Source: Planctomycetota bacterium | Lineage (GTDB): Bacteria > Planctomycetota > Phycisphaerae > Sedimentisphaerales > Anaerobacaceae | Assembly (NCBI GenBank): GCA_022567055.1 | Contig: JADFHU010000349.1 | Coordinates: 1-6,295 of the forward strand | Length of the DNA stretch: 6,295 nucleotides | Direction: 5' to 3' | Part shown: positions 1 to 5,302 of the stretch, one piece after another | Numbering within the stretch: position 1 is the stretch's first letter | Layout: each line of letters opens with the position of its first letter | The notes under the pieces: model-generated | What the model was told of the DNA's origin: nothing | Database searches by the model: none | What the model saw: only the letters and a program-made list of their open reading frames with translations | Made by a program: the position numbers and the translations under genes

Positions 1-562
1 AGTCGGGAATCGTCCCCAGGTAGGCACGTAAGCGACCGCGGGTTGGGGCTTGCGGCGCGGCCTGTTCCTGGTAATCCGGCGGAGACTCTGCAATGGCAAG
101 CGAGCGCGTCACCAGTCCCATGAAACGAGCCACGTCGGCGGCGCCCTGATAGTTCAGGGTGTCGGGCGTATCGCGTGGCGTGTGGTATTCGCTGTGTGAG
201 CCGGTGAAGGCCGACAGGACGGGAACGCCAAATTGATAGAAGGACTTGGCGTCGGTGGGCAGATAGCTGTCCTCCTGCAGGGTGATCGACAGGCCTACGG
301 GCGCACTGCGTCGTTCGATTTCGCCACGCCATACGCTGGATGAACCGATGCCTTGAAGGACCAGGTGCTTGTCGAGTCTTCCGACCATGTCCATGTTAAG
401 GCAGGCTGCCACGGCGGGGTAGACCGAATGACTGTGCTGATGACCGTGAGCCTGCTCCAATGATGGCGTTTCAGCCGGGGACGCGGACGTCCCGGTGGCG
501 GCGTCATCTTGCGCCACGGCAAGCGGATTGGGGTCGTGATGACGGCTCTCAAGTTCCTGCAC
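1..562 (-). CDS. M28 family metallopeptidase, N-terminal half missing, runs off the left edge
   Basis: This minus-strand frame is open from the end of the flavoprotein gene to the window edge and has no stop; about 187 residues are visible. M28 enzymes are co-catalytic zinc aminopeptidases, and two of their five zinc-ligand regions are present: NMDMVGRL (Asp codon at 391-389) and HSEYHTPRD (His codon at 184-182). Other family-like stretches are LVLQGIGSSSVW, YLPTDAKSFYQFGVPVL, and LNYQGAADVARF. The last visible residues, LRAYLGTIPD, resemble the entry into the C-terminal PDZ domain that some M28 proteins carry, which would lie outside the window. The upstream part that should hold the HxD and EE catalytic motifs, and a signal peptide, is absent: the flavoprotein gene occupies that place. 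The GTG at 562-560 is only the first usable start codon after that gene, with no clear ribosome-binding site. A His-rich stretch (HGHQHSHS) precedes the NMDMVG motif. The family call is strong; the fragment is probably non-functional as a peptidase, which is inference. Confidence 0.8.
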   Translation of the reverse strand, partial: MQELESRHHDPNPLAVAQDDAATGTSASPAETPSLEQAHGHQHSHSVYPAVAACLNMDMVGRLDKHLVLQGIGSSSVWRGEIERRSAPVGLSITLQEDSYLPTDAKSFYQFGVPVLSAFTGSHSEYHTPRDTPDTLNYQGAADVARFMGLVTRSLAIAESPPDYQEQAAPQAPTRGRLRAYLGTIPD

Positions 563-569
563 GACGGTC

Positions 570-1829
570 TCAACTCTGATTCTTAAACCGATCCAAGCCG
601 AAGAAGGGATCGGGAGCGTTTTCGCCGAGGACAGCCTGAGCGACCTGTTCGCCCACGGCGGGTCCGTGCTTGAAACCGTGCCCCGATCCTCCTCCTACGA
701 GCCAAGCGTTTTCAGCATGCGGATGCCGGTCAATGATGAAATTGGAGTCTGCGCTGTTTTCGTACTGGCAGATCCGGGATTCGAGCAAAGGGGCCCCCTT
801 GAGCCCGGGGAACCGGAACTCCATGTATTTACGCGCGGCCGCTAATCCTTCTGATGTTGGCTTTCTCTCTCCCCAGGTCGGATCAAAAGCGATACCGCGC
901 TTGTCGTCGGCCACCTTAAAACCTCGCCGATCACTCCCAGGAATGCCATAGAAGAGGCGTTCACTGTTGTCAATCCATACTGGGAGGGCGTCTTCAGAAA
1001 ACTGGGAATTTCCAGCTGGGGTTCCAAAGTAAAACACTTCTTGTCGGGTCGAGTTGATGAGGTTTTCCTTCACTTCAGGAAAGAGCTTCCCCAGCCAGGG
1101 CCCGCAGGCGAAGACGTATTGATCTGCTTCGAGAGTCGTGCCGTCCGACAGTTTGAGACTTCTCAGGCGTCCCTTTTCGGGGCCAACAGGTAGCGCCGAA
1201 AGTTGCCGGTACTCACCACCTTCCGCCAGGAATCCTTCCAAAACCGCCTGACAGGCCCGACGAGCCAGCAGGTAACCGGCATCATACTCGTAGATAACCC
1301 AGTTGACTCCTTCGAAGTTGATCTGCGGAAATCGCTTACCAGCTTCGGTCGTGCTCCACTCCTCGTGACGAAAGCCCGCCTCTTTCAGGAGTGGCAAGGA
1401 AGCCTTCTCATACCCATCGTCCTGGCCGGCTAGCCACAAAGCGCCACACTTCCGGTAAAGGCGTCGTTTCCACCGCGCTTCGTTTTCTCGCCAGAGCTCC
1501 AGTGAGCGAGCCACCATCTTCACGTAGATTCGATCTGGGCCGTAGGTACCGCGAATGATCCGCGTTTCCCCCCCCGAACTCGCCCTTGAATTCCCGGGCC
1601 CCCAGGAATCGATGAGGGTAGTCTCCGCGCCCTTGCGTAAGAGATGCAGTGCAGTCCATCCACCGAACGCGCCCGCTCCCACGACCACCACCCGCTGCCT
1701 CGGGCGACGAGGGGTCCGGCTACGGGAGCCAATGCATCCGAACGTCTGGAATCCGGCCGCCACCGCACCGGCCTTAAAGAGCGACCGACGCGACAAGCCT
1801 TTGTGTTTCTCTTGAGTCTTCTTTTTCAA
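570..1829 (-). CDS. Tat-exported FAD-dependent amine oxidase, monomeric sarcosine oxidase-like (DAO fold)
   Basis: A 419-residue flavoprotein that probably oxidises a secondary amine or N-methyl amino acid with O2, giving imine and H2O2. A twin-arginine signal (SRRSLFK, residues 13-19, then a hydrophobic stretch to about 30) predicts export of the folded, FAD-loaded protein. The dinucleotide-binding motif GAGAFG is at 51-56. Compared from memory with Bacillus monomeric sarcosine oxidase (MSOX), the fit is good: TRIIR at 89-93 keeps Arg49/Arg52, Lys305 matches O2-activating Lys265, Cys354 in SRICQY matches the covalent-FAD Cys315, Tyr356 matches Tyr317, and Lys387 in GHGFK matches Lys348. His45 and His269 appear replaced by Gly86 and Asp309, so the substrate may differ. 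The start codon is TTG (1829-1827): the in-frame upstream codons hit a TGA within six codons and offer no ATG. The ribosome-binding site is weak. It follows the deacetylase-like gene by 49 bp on the same strand, so co-transcription is likely. DadA- or SolA-like activities are alternatives. Confidence 0.88.
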   Translation of the reverse strand: MKKKTQEKHKGLSRRSLFKAGAVAAGFQTFGCIGSRSRTPRRPRQRVVVVGAGAFGGWTALHLLRKGAETTLIDSWGPGNSRASSGGETRIIRGTYGPDRIYVKMVARSLELWRENEARWKRRLYRKCGALWLAGQDDGYEKASLPLLKEAGFRHEEWSTTEAGKRFPQINFEGVNWVIYEYDAGYLLARRACQAVLEGFLAEGGEYRQLSALPVGPEKGRLRSLKLSDGTTLEADQYVFACGPWLGKLFPEVKENLINSTRQEVFYFGTPAGNSQFSEDALPVWIDNSERLFYGIPGSDRRGFKVADDKRGIAFDPTWGERKPTSEGLAAARKYMEFRFPGLKGAPLLESRICQYENSADSNFIIDRHPHAENAWLVGGGSGHGFKHGPAVGEQVAQAVLGENAPDPFFGLDRFKNQS

Positions 1830-1878
1830 CTTCTGGTCTATCCATCATCAGAAAGAGTTGACGACAAGAGAACTCCCT

Positions 1879-3270
1879 TCATTCGGCAACTAGATTAATC
1901 TGCGACTTTCCCTTGGGGATGTCAAGACACATCACAATGGCTTTGCCACTCGGATACCAGGATCCGCTGTCCAAATGGCTCGGACTGGTTGCTCTGCGAA
2001 GCGGGGAGAGGACTCCTTTAACAGAAACCTGAGGCTTCAGAATTGAGCGGGACGTAATTCGGAGTGTAAAGTCCGGACAAGCAAAGGGTGCATGAAATAT
2101 TATCTTACTGCCGCTGCGCTCAATTCGCGTCAGCTCCTTAGCTGCCCAATATCTGGTGATCTCGCTCAACTTCATCCAGAGCAGATTGTCAAAAGCCGAG
2201 TCGAGTCGTCGGACGATCTCTTTGAAAATCTTAAAACCAATCTCCTCACCGTTGTAGTACATTCCGGGCCAGTGACACAGCAGAATAGCCGGTTCACCAC
2301 GCCCAATGACTTCCGGCAGCCGGCCGCCCTTCAAATCTGCCGCGATGCATTTATCTACCGATCCCGGCTTCAAACCGTCCCAGCCCCCGAACCAGTCATC
2401 GGTACATGAAAGAATTGAGACGACGCACCGGGGATCCGGCCCGTCCAGACCGGAAGCGTAATAGACCTGGGGAGCAACGCTTCGGTCGTCAGTAAAGCCG
2501 TCAAGAAAGTAATGTGGGATTTCCACTTGGAAGATGTCCCGGCACGATTGCAGAACGGCCTGGGCCAATTCCGGCTTTACCCGGCTTCCGAAGGTACCGG
2601 GCATGGTGATCCCGTTACAACGAATACCGACATTTTTCAGAATGCGCAACGGGTAAGAAAAATAGTCCGTCAGTTGGTCAACCGACTTCCGATCTGACCA
2701 ACGGAGGTTTTCCAGAAATCGCGCACTGCGTTCTGAATAAGGCCGGCCGGTTTTTGTGTTGATCACCCATGTGTGACTGATCCCTTCCGGGTGGAAGTCC
2801 CAATCGGCAGGTAGCAGCGTACGAACCAGTTCCAGGCTTTGTTCCAGCTCCCGCTTTGACCAACCGGGTAGGAACCGATCAAGCCAACCCACACACGCCG
2901 GATAGGGGATCAGGCTGTATTTTCCCTTGACGCCGTGAAGATGACACCACTCGGCGAATTGCCTTACAAATGAGTCAGGGATCTCACGTGGCAAGGTTTT
3001 CCACGGTTGACGATAGCTCTCCGGGAACACCTCTTTAAACTGAGGAATTGCAAAGTGGGCCAAGTTCACAAGGCAAGTCGAATCGTCGATGATGAGACTG
3101 ACCGGCACGCGAATTCGTGGATTCAACACCGTGATTCCCTCGGCCTGGCGGGGCCGCTCGCCAATCTCCGGTGTTCGGGCAGCTTCGACAGAGCCGCCCA
3201 AGCCCTGACTGGCGCCGGCTATGCCGAGTGCGATGCTCTGCATAAGTTCTCGACGACTCAATTTATCCAT
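1879..3270 (-). CDS. Tat-exported NodB-fold (polysaccharide deacetylase-like) protein, function unknown
   Basis: A 463-residue protein with a twin-arginine signal (SRREL at 5-9, hydrophobic to about 26), so it should act outside the cytoplasmic membrane. The body looks like the NodB/glycoside-hydrolase-deacetylase barrel. VSLIIDDST (57-65) resembles the first deacetylase motif with its Asp pair (62-63). DFHPEGISH (158-166) gives two histidines in the place of the metal-binding H-x(n)-H motif, but with spacing unlike the usual HxxxH. CHWPGMYYNG (332-341) supplies a late conserved-looking histidine. Tryptophan- and glycine-rich stretches such as DDWFGGWDG (291-299) are also characteristic. The last 80 residues look like a separate beta-rich tail. 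The ATG at 3270 is preceded by GAAGAGG with 12 bases of spacing. It is the first gene of the pair with the flavoprotein. Substrate and reaction are not determinable; the deacetylase label rests on weak motif likeness, so a conserved hypothetical of this superfamily is the safe reading. Confidence 0.8.
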   Translation of the reverse strand: MDKLSRRELMQSIALGIAGASQGLGGSVEAARTPEIGERPRQAEGITVLNPRIRVPVSLIIDDSTCLVNLAHFAIPQFKEVFPESYRQPWKTLPREIPDSFVRQFAEWCHLHGVKGKYSLIPYPACVGWLDRFLPGWSKRELEQSLELVRTLLPADWDFHPEGISHTWVINTKTGRPYSERSARFLENLRWSDRKSVDQLTDYFSYPLRILKNVGIRCNGITMPGTFGSRVKPELAQAVLQSCRDIFQVEIPHYFLDGFTDDRSVAPQVYYASGLDGPDPRCVVSILSCTDDWFGGWDGLKPGSVDKCIAADLKGGRLPEVIGRGEPAILLCHWPGMYYNGEEIGFKIFKEIVRRLDSAFDNLLWMKLSEITRYWAAKELTRIERSGSKIIFHAPFACPDFTLRITSRSILKPQVSVKGVLSPLRRATSPSHLDSGSWYPSGKAIVMCLDIPKGKSQINLVAE

Positions 3271-3344
3271 GAATCAACTATACCTCTTCGGACATTTCCC
3301 AGATGGATTGTCGGCCGACCGCAATGATAGTCGATTGACAGATT

Positions 3345-3521
3345 TTAACCATCCGGAACTGTTTCTTCCACTATTTCCGCCGTGAAGAGCCGTCTCCCAC
3401 TGTGTCTTTCCGCCAACAATCTATCGGCAACTGCCAAGAATACACACCGCTCGCCCGGTGTTGGCAATCCTACGGTGAAGCGACGGACATTCATTCGAGT
3501 CATCCCAGTGCGCGGGGCCAT
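3345..3521 (-). CDS. Candidate small protein, 58 residues, unrecognised
   Basis: An ATG at 3521-3519 opens a 58-codon frame ending in TAA at 3347-3345. AAGGA lies nine bases upstream of the ATG (3535-3531), which is a well-placed ribosome-binding site. The predicted peptide starts MAPRTGMTRMNVRRF, is basic in its first half and acidic at the end, and has no membrane segment, signal peptide or known motif. Codon choice (GTA, GGA, TTG, CCA, ACA) is less GC-rich than in the neighbouring genes, which argues against it. It would sit 74 bp ahead of the deacetylase-like gene on the same strand. It could equally be a chance frame within a non-coding leader or repeat element. Confidence 0.2.
   Translation of the reverse strand: MAPRTGMTRMNVRRFTVGLPTPGERCVFLAVADRLLAERHSGRRLFTAEIVEETVPDG
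3432..3466. repeat. Interrupted inverted repeat (potential hairpin)
   Basis: TGCCA (3432-3436) pairs with TGGCA (3462-3466), and inside it ACACCG (3444-3449) pairs with CGGTGT (3456-3461) around the loop CTCGCC. One arm carries a seven-base bulge (3437-3443). No T-run follows on either strand, so it is not a normal intrinsic terminator. It lies inside the leader of the deacetylase-like gene and could be a transcript structure or part of a repeat element. Confidence 0.4.
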
Positions 3522-3553
3522 TGGGCTCAGTCCTTAGTATAGAAGTTTCTGTC

Positions 3554-3604
3554 AGGCGAGCCAGAGGGCCAGGCGAGCCATAGAGGCGAGCCATAGGGCC
3601 AGGC
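3554..3604. repeat. Short direct-repeat cluster
   Basis: AGGCGAGCCA occurs three times, at 3554-3563, 3571-3580 and 3584-3593. AGGGCCAGGC occurs twice, at 3565-3574 and 3595-3604, exactly 30 bases apart. The two motifs interlock, so the cluster looks like slippage or partial duplication of a roughly 30-base unit. It is too short and irregular for CRISPR. Function is unknown. Confidence 0.65.
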
Positions 3605-3796
3605 CTAAACTTTCAACTTTTGGCTGGACACCAGGCCTGAGCGAGTCAGATGAACCGCAGAACACCGAACAAGGAAAACCGCGGCTTCCGTGGCTCAAAT
3701 TTCGCTGCGATAGCAGCATTATTGAGATCGCCACGAATGTGCAACGGTGAAGTAAACGTCACTCATGGCGGCTGGAGAAGCCAACGGCCGGCGCAC

Positions 3797-4054
3797 TCAT
3801 TCGCGTGAGCCCGGGACTACATTCAGGGTAATCCGCACGCGACCACGCTGAACGACCATCTTCGTTTCCTGGTCAATTTTCAACGCCTCGATGGCGTGGG
3901 TTTAGTCGTAGATGTTCTCGATTTTCTTTCCGGCCAACTCGACGATGATGTCGCCTGCCCGCACACCGGCTTTGTCGGCGGGTCCTCCTTTTCTGACTGC
4001 CGGTCGTGGGCCACCCAGCCGAGCCCTGTGATATGTGCGAACCACTGTTGGTGC
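3797..4054 (-). pseudogene. Decayed C-terminal PDZ domain of an M28-type peptidase
   Basis: The minus-strand frame reads KGGPADKAGVRAGD, then IIVELAGKKIENIYD, then a TAA at 3904-3902, then THAIEALKIDQETKMVVQR and, at the end, VVPGSRE before a TGA at 3799-3797. This is the carboxylate-loop and core of a PDZ domain of the kind that ends some M28 peptidases, where the usual text is close to KKIENIYDYT; the TAA therefore sits where a tyrosine codon is expected. Sense resumes immediately in the same frame and finishes with a family-like tail, which shows a nonsense mutation in a former coding sequence. Upstream the frame closes at TGA 4057-4055, and the sequence there no longer resembles a PDZ entry strand, so the rest of the gene is lost or frameshifted. 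No catalytic M28 part is found next to it. The PDZ identity is strong; assignment to the M28 type rests on remembered family sequence. Confidence 0.75.
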
Positions 4055-4466
4055 TCAGTCACTGTGGGGTTTCCTGGAGTAGTAGGTCTCGGCTACCGCA
4101 AAGTCCTATCGAAAGGGGAAAGGCGCCTCTGCAAACCCAGTCGCCTAATCGATCCGGGGCGTTATGTGTTTCCATTGCACTTCGTCTAAAAGAAAACACG
4201 AACATTTGACTTCGATGCTGCCGGCGCGTATACACACCTGCAAACATAAGGGCGTGTAAGACAATAAGTTACCGAATTATCCGCTCAGATTTAGGTTGGA
4301 TTTGGTCGTGATCGATTGAGCGAAACCGGACGCGTAGTGGGCCTACGTTGAGGATTGCGCGATTGAGGAACGGCCAAAGACGACCTGAAGATGAGATGGA
4401 GAAGCGGTAAGTTGTTGTTTTGCGGGTCCTAAGGGACCGGCAAGAACGAACAAAGGAGCAAGAAAC
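4055..4466. other. Intergenic region between the PDZ remnant and the pseudopilin gene
   Basis: About 410 bp with no supported gene on either strand. It is more AT-rich than its surroundings around 4185-4300 and contains the promoter listed at 4206-4234. A small stem-loop (GGTCC, four-base loop TAAG, GGACC) lies near 4425-4438, within the predicted pseudopilin 5' leader. I see no tRNA, transposon end or recognisable riboswitch. Confidence 0.5.
4206..4234 (+). promoter_or_regulatory. Sigma-70-like promoter for the pseudopilin gene
   Basis: TTGACT (4206-4211) and TATACA (4229-4234) are separated by exactly 17 bases, each hexamer one mismatch from consensus. Transcription would start near 4241, giving a leader of about 225 bases before the ATG at 4467. 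The direction and position fit the downstream gene. This is a pattern match, not evidence of activity. Confidence 0.5.
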
Positions 4467-5189
4467 ATGACCCGAGAAACCGTGACAAAGGGAAGGGGAT
4501 TCACGCTCATCGAACTCCTGGTGGTGATCGCCATCATCGCGATACTCATGGCCATCCTGCTTCCTGCCCTGGGTAGAGCCCGAAAGCAGGGAAAATCGGT
4601 GGTGTGTCGCAACAATTTGAAGCAGGTTGGCTACGGGGCGGCCCTCTATGCCCAAGATTCCGATCAGAAGATTCCCCGGGGCCATCGAGGTGCCGAGCTC
4701 ATAGGTGTTGAACCCTGGTTCATACTCTTTATGCCCTATTTAAGCGAGAAGCCCGTGGGTAATGATTACCGGACCGTGAAGACCTTTCGCTGTCCCAGTT
4801 ACCCCGACAGGGAACAGACGCTGGGCTATGTGATCAATGCGTGGCGAGAGCCCGGCGAGGTCCTGTTTGAACAGAATTCTTGGGTTTATCCCACCTCCCT
4901 CACCAAGGTTCGCCGACCCGGTGCGAAGATTTATCTGGCGGACAACTCTTACGGAACATGGCGTGCGATCATCAAATCAGCCACCGACGACGGCCTCGGT
5001 AGAAACGACGTGTTCAGACCCAATCAGCTCCCTTTTCTCTTTCCTGACCTGGACAGCAACACCGATGGGACGCGCCGCGTCGCCAAGCAGCGTCATCAGC
5101 AGGGTTGCAATGTGTTGTACCTGGACTGGCATGCCGGCTATGCAGCGGCCGAGCAGATGAGCAAAGCAAGCTGGATACTGGGCCAATAG
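4467..5189 (+). CDS. Type II/IV pseudopilin-like protein with prepilin N-terminus and H-X9-D tail
   Basis: A 240-residue protein with a class III prepilin leader: KGRG|FTLIE, with cleavage expected after Gly11, Phe12 becoming the methylated first residue and Glu16 the conserved Glu5. The hydrophobic helix runs to about residue 36, followed by the ALGRARKQGKS and CRNNLKQ stretch seen in the large PVC family of such proteins. Near the C-terminus RHQQGCNVLYLDWHAGYA (209-226) has His210, nine residues, then Asp220, which matches the H-X9-DG signature except that Gly is replaced by Trp. Cysteines at 47 and 109 fall in family-typical places. AAAGGAG at 4452-4458 ends eight bases before the ATG. The protein should be inserted in the inner membrane and processed by PilD-type peptidase. 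No secretion or pilus machinery genes are visible nearby, so its partner system is unknown; in this group such genes are often numerous and isolated. Confidence 0.9.
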   Translation: MTRETVTKGRGFTLIELLVVIAIIAILMAILLPALGRARKQGKSVVCRNNLKQVGYGAALYAQDSDQKIPRGHRGAELIGVEPWFILFMPYLSEKPVGNDYRTVKTFRCPSYPDREQTLGYVINAWREPGEVLFEQNSWVYPTSLTKVRRPGAKIYLADNSYGTWRAIIKSATDDGLGRNDVFRPNQLPFLFPDLDSNTDGTRRVAKQRHQQGCNVLYLDWHAGYAAAEQMSKASWILGQ

Positions 5190-5230
5190 TCAGTTTCTTC
5201 AGGCCAACCCGATTACGCAGGACTGAGAGG

Positions 5231-5293
5231 ACCGATGACCAGCGACCCATCACCGATCACCGACTACTGATTACTGGTTACTGATCACCGCAT
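5231..5293 (+). repeat. Nine tandem degenerate heptamers
   Basis: The stretch divides without gaps into nine 7-base units: ACCGATG, ACCAGCG, ACCCATC, ACCGATC, ACCGACT, ACTGATT, ACTGGTT, ACTGATC, ACCGCAT. Every unit begins with AC, and the consensus is close to AC[CT]GATC. It lies in the 113-bp gap between the pseudopilin and the phosphatase gene and ends one base before the GGAG of the phosphatase ribosome-binding site (5295-5298 region). It resembles the short heptanucleotide tandem repeats known from intergenic regions of some bacteria. Confidence 0.75.
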
Positions 5294-5302
5294 GGAGATG
5301 AC

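Larger units (their letters stand above)
3271..3796. other. Leader/intergenic stretch upstream of the deacetylase-like gene
   Basis: About 526 bp without a convincing gene. It should hold the minus-strand promoter of the two Tat genes, but I find no pair of hexamers near consensus; a TATCAT on the minus strand close to 3329-3324 lacks a good -35 partner. Listed separately are a short candidate reading frame (3345-3521), an interrupted hairpin (3432-3466) and a short repeat cluster (3554-3604). An 8-base direct repeat CCAGGCCT occurs at 3599-3606 and 3631-3638. Nothing is recognisable between 3640 and 3796. Confidence 0.6.

Noticed and set aside
295..573. 92-codon minus-strand frame starting next to the flavoprotein stop
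   Set aside because: A different frame in the same interval encodes the M28 zinc-ligand motif; this one is rich in Arg, Pro and Trp without family likeness.
3554..3604. Possible CRISPR-like repeats
   Set aside because: Repeat units are 10 bases, spacing is irregular and overlapping, and no cas genes are present.
3552..3734. 60-codon minus-strand frame with a repeated LALWLA-type ending
   Set aside because: The repeat in the peptide only reflects the DNA repeat cluster at 3554-3604; no start signal or conserved feature supports it.
3896..4189. 97-codon plus-strand frame
   Set aside because: It is the antisense shadow of the PDZ remnant; the minus strand carries the family-like sequence.
4080..4190. 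Possible tRNA or structured RNA
   Set aside because: I could not fit a cloverleaf or T-loop consensus on either strand.
4269..4685. 138-codon minus-strand frame crossing the pseudopilin start
   Set aside because: It is antisense to the prepilin leader and its ribosome-binding site, and shows no motif.
5200..5300. Possible rho-independent terminator after the pseudopilin gene
   Set aside because: The region is a tandem heptamer array without a stable GC-rich stem followed by a T-run.
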